DNA from: Curtobacterium sp. MCPF17_052 | Lineage (GTDB): Bacteria; Actinomycetota; Actinomycetes; Actinomycetales; Microbacteriaceae | Assembly (NCBI RefSeq): GCF_003234085.1 | Contig: NZ_QKSD01000005.1 | Coordinates: forward strand, 184,650 to 248,649 | Reading direction: 5' to 3' | DNA length: 64,000 nucleotides | Shown: one piece after another, positions 7,579-14,446 of the stretch | How the letters are laid out: each line of letters begins with the position of its first letter | Position numbering within the stretch: the stretch's first letter is position 1 | The notes under the pieces: model-generated | The model's input: the letters and a program-made list of their open reading frames with translations, nothing else | The model's database searches: none | Told to the model about the DNA's origin: nothing | Program-made: the position numbers and the translations under genes

Positions 7579-7988
7579 CGCTGCCGGGTCCCAGCGAGCC
7601 CGCGGCGTGCGAGGAACCAGCCGACGCCGATCACGGCCAGCATGGGGATGGTGAACTTGAGCTGCGGCCAATCGTCCTCAGCGGGCGGGTCCACGCTTGC
7701 CGTTCCCGGGTAGAAGAACGCCGAGAGCTGACTGAGCCAGTACGTGCTTGCCGCGAACGCGGCAGCGTCCACGCCCACACGGCCGGAGCCCGGCCGCCAC
7801 AAGTTCGCCAGGGTCGCCATCGACAACGCGACGCCGGAGCTCATGGTCTGCGCGTTGTGGAACTTCGCGTGCGGAGGCCAGGAGTCGTTGTAGATGTGCG
7901 TTTCGTTGAAGTCGAACACGTACGGGCCGACCATCTGCGCCACCGCAGTAGCGGAGACCAGGACTTTACCCAGCGTCGCCCCTCGCAT
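7575..7988 (-). CDS. DUF6640 family membrane protein
   Basis: 137 residues. The pattern FDFNETHIYNDSWPPHAKFHNAQTM with hydrophobic segments on either side (LVSATAVAQMVGPYVF; MSSGVALSMATLANLW; WLSQLSAFFYPG; FTIPMLAVIGVGWFLARRGL) matches DUF6640, a small family of integral membrane proteins with conserved N-E-T-H and H-K-F-H motifs. The start overlaps the stop of the upstream NTF2-like gene (TGATG), and its stop overlaps the oxidoreductase start (ATGA), so all three are translated together. The molecular role is unknown; conserved His and Glu suggest metal or cofactor binding (inference). Confidence 0.8.
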   Translation of the reverse strand: MRGATLGKVLVSATAVAQMVGPYVFDFNETHIYNDSWPPHAKFHNAQTMSSGVALSMATLANLWRPGSGRVGVDAAAFAASTYWLSQLSAFFYPGTASVDPPAEDDWPQLKFTIPMLAVIGVGWFLARRGLAGTRQR

Positions 7989-8398
7989 CAGTGCTCAACG
8001 TTGGATGTCGTACGGAGCGGCAGGATGACGCGGCTCGCGATCAGCCAGCGGCCTTCATGCAGGACGACCGTGTCGTCGTAGACGACGCCGTGCACGCCGC
8101 CGTGAGCCATGATCATCAGTCCCTTGGATCGCACCGACGCCGTCGACTCCCCCGTCTCCGAGATGACGATGTTCGTCACGAAGTGCGACAGCGGCGCATG
8201 CCCGGAGGCGAACAGCTGCCCCGCCGCGGTTCGCAGGGCCTCCAGACCCTCGAAAGCGCCCATCCCGGAACTGGTCATGTCGTACGTGGCGTCGGGAGTG
8301 AACACCTCACCGAGTTGATCCAGGGCGTTCTCGTCGACCATGAACGCCTGGCGCGCGAGAGTCTCGGAGATCTGAAGCCGGTCATCTGTCGAGAGCAT
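7988..8398 (-). CDS. SnoaL/NTF2-like protein
   Basis: 136 residues with the cone-shaped NTF2-like fold signature: an N-terminal helix (RLQISETLARQAFMVDENA), then LDQLGEVFTPDATYDM, SHFVTNIVI, and the terminal strand RWLIASRVILPLRTT. Such proteins act as small isomerases, hydratases or dehydratases, or as ligand-binding partners. As the first gene of the TetR-repressed set it probably acts with the oxidoreductase on one compound. Its promoter shares the 85-nt divergent region with the TetR gene. A second NTF2-like gene lies at 11104 under a MarR regulator. Confidence 0.85.
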   Translation of the reverse strand: MLSTDDRLQISETLARQAFMVDENALDQLGEVFTPDATYDMTSSGMGAFEGLEALRTAAGQLFASGHAPLSHFVTNIVISETGESTASVRSKGLMIMAHGGVHGVVYDDTVVLHEGRWLIASRVILPLRTTSNVEH

Positions 8399-8413
8399 TG
8401 CTCCTCCTTGTTT

Positions 8414-8426
8414 GGTACTCAGTACC
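8414..8426. promoter_or_regulatory. candidate TetR operator (GGTACTCAGTACC)
   Basis: A perfect 13-nt odd palindrome lies 16 nt upstream of the NTF2-like gene and 58 nt upstream of the divergent TetR gene. A related half-site, TTGGTACAGTG, occurs about 10 nt before the TetR start. Position and symmetry fit autoregulation plus control of the divergent operon by the adjacent TetR protein. Confidence 0.65.
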
Positions 8427-8483
8427 GTATCACACCCCGTTCACGTTGGAACCTAGTCCGGCACTTGTTGGTACAGTGAAGCC

Positions 8484-9113
8484 ATGACCGAGCCAGCCGC
8501 CGAAGCAGACACGACCCCGCTGACCTTGGTCGAACGCAAGCAGCGTGCCGCGCGGAGCCGGATCATCGACGCCGCAGATGAGTTGTTCGCCGAGCGAGGC
8601 TTCGACGCGGTCTCGGTCACGGACATCGCCGAACGGGCCGAGGTCGGCCGGACGACGTTCTTCCGACACTTCGGCGACAAGACAGAAGTCGTCTTCGCCA
8701 AAGAGCAGGCCATGTTCGACGCGATCACTACCGTTGCATCCGCGCTTTGGGATCCCGCGCCAGCCGTGCAAACCCTCGGAGACGCCCTGAGCGCGCTCGA
8801 ACCGCTTGTCCTCCAACTCTGCGCACAAGCGATCTCGGACCTTGCCACGTACGGGCGGCACACAAGGCTTCTCGACGCACACGAGGAGCTGCGGGCACGC
8901 GAAGCGGTCAAGCACCAGTACATCGCGAACGAGTTCACGAAGGCGCTCATCATGCAGAACGCCCCCGTTGACGTTGCCACCATTGCAGGGCAACTCGCGG
9001 TCGCCTGCTACTCCAGCGGTCGAATCCTGGCCAGCGACCCCGCCGACCTGGTGGAAGGGACCGCGGATGCCTTCCGGAAAACACTGGCGATGCAATCTGC
9101 AGGCTCGAACTAG
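8484..9113 (+). CDS. TetR/AcrR family transcriptional repressor
   Basis: 209 residues. The N-terminal HTH (about 20-65: KQRAARSRIIDAADELFAER, GFDAVSVTDIAERAEVGRTT, FFRHFGDKTEVVF) is canonical. The C-terminal ligand domain is helical and includes an unusual number of aromatic and Cys residues. It is divergent from the NTF2/DUF6640/oxidoreductase/DoxX genes and a palindrome sits between them, so it most likely represses that set and itself. Its last 164 nt overlap an antisense DUF1648-like reading frame, which looks like an insertion scar. Confidence 0.93.
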   Translation: MTEPAAEADTTPLTLVERKQRAARSRIIDAADELFAERGFDAVSVTDIAERAEVGRTTFFRHFGDKTEVVFAKEQAMFDAITTVASALWDPAPAVQTLGDALSALEPLVLQLCAQAISDLATYGRHTRLLDAHEELRAREAVKHQYIANEFTKALIMQNAPVDVATIAGQLAVACYSSGRILASDPADLVEGTADAFRKTLAMQSAGSN

Positions 9114-9552
9114 TCAAGCTCGCGATCGTCGACTGGGCGGTCCTCGTCTGAACGAGTAGGGAGAGGCCGAACACGAGCACTCCCAGCCCGAGCGGGGCAA
9201 GGACGACCAGGAACGGCGTCGTCGCTCCTTGAGCAGCGAGCATCATCGCGATCCAGAAGAACGCGATGATGCCTGTTCCCGCGCTCACCGCCCCGAAAGT
9301 GATCGCTGCGCCCCATCGCGAAGCGCCCGAAGACAACGGGACGACCAGCAGACTGCAGACAAGCGCTCCGACGATGCCCGGAACGATGCACGACCAGAAG
9401 GCGTCGTCCGCCGAAGCCCACTGATCTGGGCCTGCTCCCGTCCAATGCACGGGCACTGGAGAGGGAGGATCCGTCCATGCCAGGCGGAGAGCGACCACCG
9501 AAGCTGGAGCAAGCCAGGCCACCAGCGCAGCCACGACAAGCGCAGCGCTCAA
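8950..9552 (-). CDS. DUF1648-like membrane protein, 3' end probably replaced
   Basis: Up to 200 residues from a TTG at 9552. The first about 145 look genuine: a membrane helix (LVVAALVAWLAPASVVALRL), the DUF1648-like element VPVHWTGAGPDQWAS, then three more hydrophobic helices. From about 9113 leftwards the frame runs antisense through the end of the TetR gene and yields an Arg-rich, non-conserved tail. I infer that the original C-terminus was lost when the TetR region arrived. The start is uncertain; a short overlap in another frame and the divergent isochorismatase gene limit it. Confidence 0.5.
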   Translation of the reverse strand: MSAALVVAALVAWLAPASVVALRLAWTDPPSPVPVHWTGAGPDQWASADDAFWSCIVPGIVGALVCSLLVVPLSSGASRWGAAITFGAVSAGTGIIAFFWIAMMLAAQGATTPFLVVLAPLGLGVLVFGLSLLVQTRTAQSTIASLTSSSLQIASPVFSGRHPRSLPPGRRGRWPGFDRWSSRRPRVALQWWQRQRGRSA

Positions 9553-9611
9553 GCGCGAGCGCGAGTTCCATGACAGCGGAAGATCCAGGCGAGCGTCGCA
9601 ATACTCGTGAC

Positions 9612-10151
9612 ATGACCCGTGCTCTCGTCCTCGTCGACATCCAGCGTGACTACTTCCCCGGCGGCGCGTTCCCCCTCGTCGAGCCCGAGGCGGCGGCCAC
9701 CGCGGCGCGGACCGTCCTCGACCGCTTCCGCGCGTCCGGCGAGCTCGTCGTGCACATCTTCCACGTCAGCACGGACCCGGCAGCGTCGTTCTTCCGTCCC
9801 GAGACGTCTGGGGTGGAGTTCCACTCGTCCGTCACGCCCGCGGACGGTGAGGTCGTGCTCGAAAAGCACCGGCCGAACAGCTTCATCGACACGGGGCTGG
9901 CATCGGTCCTCGACGACGCCGACGTCACCGAACTGGTGATCGTCGGGATGATGAGCAGCATGTGCATCGACTCGACCACGCGGGCCGCGCACGAACTCGG
10001 CTACAGCAACACCGTCGTCTCGGACGCCTGCACGGCACCAGACCTGCAACACGGTGACACGGTCGTGCCGGGCGCAGCCGTGCACGCCGCATTCATGGCC
10101 GCGCTCGACGGCAGCTTTGCGACCGTGACCGACAGCAGCTCCCTGGTGTGA
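9612..10151 (+). CDS. cysteine hydrolase of the isochorismatase/nicotinamidase family
   Basis: 179 residues from the ATG at 9612. The catalytic triad of the family is visible: Asp in LVLVDIQRDYFPGG, Lys in VVLEKHRPNSF, and the nucleophile Cys in GMMSSMCIDSTTRAAHELGY. The fold and length match single-domain hydrolases acting on amides or vinyl ethers such as nicotinamide or isochorismate. The metal-binding DxH motif of true nicotinamidases is not obvious, so the substrate is left open. It is monocistronic and divergent from the damaged DUF1648 gene. Confidence 0.9.
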   Translation: MTRALVLVDIQRDYFPGGAFPLVEPEAAATAARTVLDRFRASGELVVHIFHVSTDPAASFFRPETSGVEFHSSVTPADGEVVLEKHRPNSFIDTGLASVLDDADVTELVIVGMMSSMCIDSTTRAAHELGYSNTVVSDACTAPDLQHGDTVVPGAAVHAAFMAALDGSFATVTDSSSLV

Positions 10152-10576
10152 TCGACCCGGTCACCGAGACGAGCAGTCATTGACCGGTAGGCCATGGCTC
10201 ATCGAACGTCGCTGTTGATGACCTCCGACATCGCCCGCAGCGAAGTGAGGCCCACGGACCCGGCCCGGCTTGAACGGGCAGCGACCCTCGCCATGCTGCG
10301 GGCAGGACGCATCCTCACCGGGTAGATGCACTTTGGGCGGGTTCCCGTGGATGCGACAGCCCCTCAGCGACCGGTCATTGCGTCGACGCACGATCGTTCA
10401 CTGCGACGGTGACGGTCCCCAGCGCTCGCTCCCTCGCCACAACTCCGCTGTGCGCTGGGTCACCGGCTCACGGAACATCACTGCAGGTTGCCGGCTGGAT
10501 CACCGCGGGGGGCAGCCACGGGAGGAGCGCCGTCGTCGCGATGACGAAAGTCACTGCCAGGTCGACGGGCCTGCAG
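10152..10576. other. gene-poor gap with possible remnants
   Basis: I find no convincing gene in these 425 bases. A 43-codon frame starts at 10194 (plus strand) with no good ribosome site. On the minus strand a short hydrophobic frame follows the MarR gene (about 10560-10475, VTFVIATTALLPWLPPAVIQ), which may be a relic of a membrane-protein gene. Codon use is poor in all frames. Confidence 0.5.
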
Positions 10577-11020
10577 CTAGTGGGCGACTTCAGTGGTGAT
10601 GAGATCGAGCAGCCGCTTCAACGTCGCCCGTTCCGCTGAGGTCAACTGCGTCAGCAGCTGGTCCTGCGCCGCCGCGAAAGCGGGGTCGAGCCGCTTGAGG
10701 AGCTCCGTCCCCGCAAGCGTGTGCTCGAGCAGGTTGCGTCGCACGTCTGCGGGGTCAGGACGCCGCGTGACCAAGCCGAGCTGCTCGAGCCGCGCAGCGT
10801 ATCCCGAGAGGTCTTTGCGGTCGATCCGGACGCGACGGCCGACTTCGGCTTGGCTGAGCGGACCAGCCGCCTCGAGCACGGCAAGGATCGGGTACGCCGC
10901 CTTCGGGACGCCGGCCTCGGTGGTGAGCTCCGACACCACTCGAGACGCTCGCGCCGCAGCCTCGACGAGCAGCCAGCTCGGAAGCGAACGCAGTCGCTCC
11001 GGAATCTCCCGCTCAGCCAT
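10577..11020 (-). CDS. MarR family transcriptional regulator
   Basis: 147 residues from the ATG at 11020 (GGAG 5 nt upstream). The winged-helix core runs from about 40 to 110: YPILAVLEAAGPLSQAEVGR, RVRIDRKDLSGYAARLEQLG, and the wing VTRRPDPADVRRNLLEHTLA. The C-terminal helix ends in ERATLKRLLDLITTEVA. It is divergent from an NTF2-like gene, with two adjacent 14-nt palindromes between them that are likely its operator. MarR repressors of this type usually release DNA on binding a phenolic or planar ligand. Confidence 0.92.
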   Translation of the reverse strand: MAEREIPERLRSLPSWLLVEAAARASRVVSELTTEAGVPKAAYPILAVLEAAGPLSQAEVGRRVRIDRKDLSGYAARLEQLGLVTRRPDPADVRRNLLEHTLAGTELLKRLDPAFAAAQDQLLTQLTSAERATLKRLLDLITTEVAH

Positions 11021-11058
11021 GTTCTCCACGGTAGGCGAAACTCCCGCTTCCGTGTATC

Positions 11059-11086
11059 GTTGGGATTCCAACGTTGGGATCCCAAC
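11059..11086. promoter_or_regulatory. tandem 14-bp palindromes, candidate MarR operator
   Basis: GTTGGGATTCCAAC (11059-11072) is followed immediately by GTTGGGATCCCAAC (11073-11086). Both are inverted repeats and the second is perfect. They overlap the expected transcription start downstream of a TATCGT -10 element at 11055-11060, ahead of the NTF2-like gene, and lie 39 nt from the MarR start. Two side-by-side dimer sites suggest cooperative repression. Confidence 0.75.
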
Positions 11087-11103
11087 AGTAAGAGAGGCTT
11101 CTC

Positions 11104-11508
11104 ATGTCAAGCACACCGTCGGACATCATCTCCCGCATCTTCGCCGCGATCGACGACCGCCGCTTCGACGATCTCCCCCAGATGTATGCGAGCGACGTGG
11201 AAGCGACGACGGTCATGGGTGTCACTGTCGGCGCCGGCTTGGTGGTCGAGCAGGTCCGCGCCGTTCACGAGCCGATCCCCGCCACGCAGCACCTCGTCTC
11301 GGGCGTCGTGGCCGACATCGCGGGGAACCAGGCGGAAGTTCGCGGCAATGTCACTGCGGTCTTCTGCGACGACGCGCATACGCCGGCATTCGAGGGATCG
11401 AACGTCTGGCGCGGCCGCCTGATCCGTCACGGCGACACCTGGCTCGTCACGTCGTTCTCCATCAACCTGGTGTGGGCGCGCGGAACGTTCCCCCAGCTGC
11501 AGGCGTGA
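11104..11508 (+). CDS. SnoaL/NTF2-like (SgcJ/EcaC-type) protein
   Basis: 134 residues. Hallmarks are SDIISRIFAAIDDRRFDDLP, the DVEATT strand, EVRGNVTAVFCDDAH and the final strands WRGRLIRHGDTWLVTSFSIN. These small proteins form barrels that bind or isomerise hydrophobic compounds. A ribosome site GAGAGG lies 7-8 nt before the ATG. It is the only gene downstream of the tandem MarR palindromes, so it is probably the main target of the MarR regulator. It is not closely similar to the NTF2 protein at 7988. Confidence 0.85.
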   Translation: MSSTPSDIISRIFAAIDDRRFDDLPQMYASDVEATTVMGVTVGAGLVVEQVRAVHEPIPATQHLVSGVVADIAGNQAEVRGNVTAVFCDDAHTPAFEGSNVWRGRLIRHGDTWLVTSFSINLVWARGTFPQLQA

Positions 11509-11600
11509 CCACCGCGGACCTCCCCGACTGTCGTGCCTCACCACTACGTCTCCAGACTTGGCGGATCCCCTCCGCGAGCGGGACTCGCGCCAGGCCGAGC

Positions 11601-11610
11601 GGGGGGGGGG
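11601..11610. repeat. homopolymer tract G10
   Basis: Ten consecutive G on the plus strand between the NTF2-like gene and the lipoprotein gene, 52 nt upstream of a longer G tract. Confidence 0.9.
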
Positions 11611-11661
11611 AGGACGGTAAGCTCCGGTCGACCGAAGCCGGGCGGACTTGCCCGGTGACGA

Positions 11662-11674
11662 GGGGGGGGGGGGG
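11662..11674. repeat. homopolymer tract G13 at the ribosome-binding position of the lipoprotein gene
   Basis: Thirteen consecutive G end 5 nt before the GTG start of the lipoprotein gene, where a Shine-Dalgarno sequence should be. Length change by slippage would alter promoter spacing or ribosome binding. The exact count may also be a sequencing or assembly uncertainty. Confidence 0.9.
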
Positions 11675-11679
11675 AACAC

Positions 11680-12228
11680 GTGGACAAGCGCAACATGCTC
11701 CGGGGAACCGGAGTCGCACTGATTCTGGGCGTCACTCTGGTGGCCAGCGCCTGCTCCGCTCCGAGCAATCAAGAAGGGCCGCGTGTCCCATCTTCATCCT
11801 CCGCGGCGAAGCAAACGACGCCTGCCAGCGCCTCCCGTCCAACCGATGCAGCATCGCCTTCCGATGCGGGCTCGAGCACTCAGGCTGGCGCGGCGGCGAC
11901 GCCACTGGGCGACGCGACGCAGGATTGGCCCGCAACCGATCTCGGTCAGCGTCAGGGTGCGATGGGGTCGGCAACCGAGGAATCGCCCGGCGTCTACCGG
12001 TATGTGGTCGCAGCCAACGACACCACCTCCAACCTGCTCGAGCGGTTCGACCTGTGCCAGATCGATATCGCGCTCTCGTATGAAGCCGACGGCGGCCATC
12101 TCGCCGCAGGTCAGGCCATCACCGTGCAGAGGCACATGGCTGACGGACGAGGCAGCGACACCACCGACGACCACCGAGGCTGGAAGTGCACCTACCCCGA
12201 GCAGCCCCGCATCTCGCGGACGGGTTAG
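11680..12228 (+). CDS. secreted lipoprotein with a LysM-like C-terminal domain
   Basis: 182 residues from the GTG at 11680 (ATG at 11695 is an in-frame alternative). The signal peptide ends in a lipobox, VTLVASAC, so the protein is anchored to the outer face of the membrane. Residues about 30-90 are a Ser/Thr/Ala/Pro-rich spacer. Residues about 105-150 (YRYVVAANDTTSNLLERFDL ... LAAGQAITVQR) follow the LysM pattern Y-x-V-x-x-x-D-T-x-S-x-L-x-x-R-F ... L-x-x-G-Q-x-I-x-V, suggesting peptidoglycan or GlcNAc-polymer binding. A pair of Cys in the domain is unusual. The G13 tract at its ribosome site suggests variable expression. Confidence 0.75.
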   Translation: MDKRNMLRGTGVALILGVTLVASACSAPSNQEGPRVPSSSSAAKQTTPASASRPTDAASPSDAGSSTQAGAAATPLGDATQDWPATDLGQRQGAMGSATEESPGVYRYVVAANDTTSNLLERFDLCQIDIALSYEADGGHLAAGQAITVQRHMADGRGSDTTDDHRGWKCTYPEQPRISRTG

Positions 12229-12269
12229 CCCGCGAGGAATCTGCGCCACCGCTCTCGCATGCTGTCGGT

Positions 12270-12290
12270 CTGACTGACTGACTGACTGAC
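12270..12290. repeat. tetranucleotide microsatellite (CTGA)5
   Basis: A run of CTGA lies about 40 nt beyond the stop of the LysM-like lipoprotein gene, in a 150-nt gap. It is the same repeat class as the CTGT run at 6137 but a different unit. No coding frame uses it. Confidence 0.85.
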
Positions 12291-12380
12291 CGCCCTAGGC
12301 AGCACGGCTGACCATCAGCACATCAGAACGCGCCCGGTAGCCGATCGACCGCCGAGACATCGGCCGAGTACAACTGAGGG

Positions 12381-12608
12381 ATGCGAACACATCGACTCTG
12401 GGTGGGCTGGATACTCGGCCCGGTCACCATTGCGTTGTTCGTCGTGACCGTCATCGCAGCGGCCACACGTTTCACGTCGTGGCCGCCCCTGCTCGCCGCT
12501 GCGGTGACCGCCGCCGTGGCTGGATCAGTTCTCTTCGTGTTGGGGCCGCGCGCTGCTCGACAGCAGCAACGTACGCAGCGGATTGAGGCAGCGGAGCGCG
12601 ACCGGTAG
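12381..12608 (+). CDS. small two-helix membrane protein
   Basis: 75 residues with two clear membrane helices (LWVGWILGPVTIALFVVTVIAA and LLAAAVTAAVAGSVLFVLG) and a basic tail (RAARQQQRTQRIEAAERDR). No family is recognised. The upstream sequence lacks a strong ribosome site. The hydrophobic pattern and stop position make it a plausible gene, but support is modest. Confidence 0.55.
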   Translation: MRTHRLWVGWILGPVTIALFVVTVIAAATRFTSWPPLLAAAVTAAVAGSVLFVLGPRAARQQQRTQRIEAAERDR

Positions 12609-12982
12609 AGGATCGGCATCCGGGACGAAGCTGCGCTCGTCGCAGTGCTCAGGCTCGACGCAGCACACTGGGCTCACTTAGACGAGCTACCGCGACAGCA
12701 AGCTGTACGCGTCGACGACCAGCGTCGTGAGGTCGCCGGAAACCGCTCCGCGATCGCAGCAGACAGGGGGATCTCCCGGCTCCCCGGGAGGCCCAGACAC
12801 CTGCACCAGCATCTCCGCCCCCCCCTCTGTCGACCGCCGTCCCGACTGAGTACCGGGCAATCCCGGAGTCTCACCTGCCGCGAGAAGCGACAGGTGGAGC
12901 CGCCGTTCCCCGCTCCGCGTCGCGCCCGCGCCACGTCCGTCGGTATCGTCACCGGCACCCAGACGACGAAGGAGTACTCGAC
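12609..12982. other. 374-nt gap without a supported gene
   Basis: Frames on both strands are Arg/Pro-rich and look like noise. The only clear element is GAAGGAG near 12968, the ribosome site of the next gene. Confidence 0.5.
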
Positions 12983-13423
12983 GTGAGCATGCAGTCCGCA
13001 CTCCGGCGCGCACGGCAGGTGGTGGCGGTCGCCATCAACCCGCACATCCCCGCGGACCGGTTCGACTGGGTCGGTGACGACGGAGCCGTCGTCACCGACC
13101 TGCTGGTGGAGGCGAAGGAGACGATCGAGCTCCTGCAGTCCGACCGGGCCGTCCTGCACACTGGGCGGATCCGCGACCTGCCGACCGATGCGCGCCGGCG
13201 TCAGGAACTCTCGAACGCGATCGTCCAGACCGTCTTCGACCGCCTGCCGGCTCGGCGCAGCGTCTCGGAAGCGGCACTGAACGCCGCCCTCGCGATGTTC
13301 GTCGAGGACGTCGCGCTCGTCCGGCGCGACGCGGTCGACGCCGGCGTGCTCACCCGGTCAGCGGACGGTTCGTCGTACCGTCTCGACACGAACCCGGCCC
13401 GGAACGGCGGGCACCTGCCGTGA
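12983..13423 (+). CDS. DUF2087-like domain protein
   Basis: 146 residues. The C-terminal half (about 75-135: IVQTVFDRLPARRSVSEAAL, LAMFVEDVALVRRDAVDAGV, LTRSADGSSYRL) matches the DUF2087 winged-helix-like pattern, in which the end of a regulatory protein carries L.R..DG..Y. The N-terminal half (RARQVVAVAINPHIPADRFD...LLVEAKETIELL) is not recognised. A GAAGGAG ribosome site supports the GTG start. It may be a stand-alone small regulator; no obvious operon partner. Confidence 0.6.
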   Translation: MSMQSALRRARQVVAVAINPHIPADRFDWVGDDGAVVTDLLVEAKETIELLQSDRAVLHTGRIRDLPTDARRRQELSNAIVQTVFDRLPARRSVSEAALNAALAMFVEDVALVRRDAVDAGVLTRSADGSSYRLDTNPARNGGHLP

Positions 13424-13462
13424 CCTCGACCTGTCGCCCTGACCGCTGGCGGGTGACCGGCG

Positions 13463-14446
13463 TCACGCGCGGCTGACCGGCTCGCCGAGCAGCCGCCGGG
13501 TCCAGTCCGCCAACGCCGCGGTCGCGCGCCGCGACACGGCGGCCTCGGGCACCATGCTCGTGAAGCCGTGGAAGGCGCCCGGCCAGACGTGCAGCTCCGC
13601 GTCGACGCCCGCGGCCCAGAGCGCGCTGGCGTAGGTGACGGTCTCGTCCCGGAAGACCTCGGCGCTGCCGCAGTCGATGTACGTGCGTGGCAGCCCGGCC
13701 AGTGACGTCGCACGCGCCGGGGCGGCGTACTCGGACACGTCGTCGGTGGCCCGGCGGTCGCCCAGGTAGGCGGTCCAGCCGGACCGGGTCATCTGCCGGT
13801 CGGCGACGCCGACGCCGTCGATCTGCCGCGTCGACACGGTCCGGTCGCGGTCGTCGAGCATCGGCGAGACCAGGATCTGCCCGAGGAGGGCAGGGCCCCT
13901 GCGGTCGCGTGCGAGCAGGGCCGTCCCCGCCGCGAGGCCGGCTCCGGCGCTCTGTCCGGCGATCACGATCCGGTCCGGGTCGATGCCGAGTTCGTCGGCG
14001 TGCTCGGCGACCCACACCAGGCCGGCGAAGCAGTCCTCGACCGGGTAGGGGTCCGGGTGTTCCGGGGCCAGGCGGTAGTCGACGCTGACGAGGACGACGT
14101 CGTGGTCGAGCAGCCAGTCGTCGTAGGAGCCCAGGTTGCCGAGGTGGTGGCCGAACATCATGCCGCCGCCGTGGATCGTGTAGACCCCGGTCGTCGGGCC
14201 GGTGCGGCCGGTGCGCTGGATGACCGCCAGCTCGATCGGGTCGCCGAGGTGGCCGGGCACCGTGATGCTCCGACGCTCCAGGCCGCGCTGGCGCAGTCGC
14301 TCGTCGTGGGTCTCCAGCGGGATGTCGAGCTGCCGCATCCGGGGCAGCATCTCCGGCGTGAGGACGAACGGTCCGCGCGCGGCGAGTGCGGCGAGGAACG
14401 GCGCGAGCTCGCGGTCGAACGGCGGGCGGGCAATCAGGTCAGACAT
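13463..14446 (-). CDS. alpha/beta hydrolase of the hormone-sensitive-lipase family
   Basis: 327 residues. The HGGG oxyanion motif (YTIHGGGMMFGHHLG, about residue 95), the nucleophile elbow GQSAGAG (about 165), the acid residue region DCGSAEVFRDE and the catalytic His in GAFHGFTSM define an HSL-type (family IV) carboxylesterase. It is cytoplasmic with no signal peptide. Its ATG lies 8 nt inside the end of the MFS exporter gene, so the two are translationally coupled; the enzyme may process the compound that the exporter moves, or its ester. Confidence 0.93.
   Translation of the reverse strand: MSDLIARPPFDRELAPFLAALAARGPFVLTPEMLPRMRQLDIPLETHDERLRQRGLERRSITVPGHLGDPIELAVIQRTGRTGPTTGVYTIHGGGMMFGHHLGNLGSYDDWLLDHDVVLVSVDYRLAPEHPDPYPVEDCFAGLVWVAEHADELGIDPDRIVIAGQSAGAGLAAGTALLARDRRGPALLGQILVSPMLDDRDRTVSTRQIDGVGVADRQMTRSGWTAYLGDRRATDDVSEYAAPARATSLAGLPRTYIDCGSAEVFRDETVTYASALWAAGVDAELHVWPGAFHGFTSMVPEAAVSRRATAALADWTRRLLGEPVSRA

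Noticed and set aside
10593..12083. A 496-residue plus-strand frame covering MarR, NTF2 and the lipoprotein region
   Set aside because: It crosses three supported genes and both G tracts and has low-complexity composition; it is a frame artefact.
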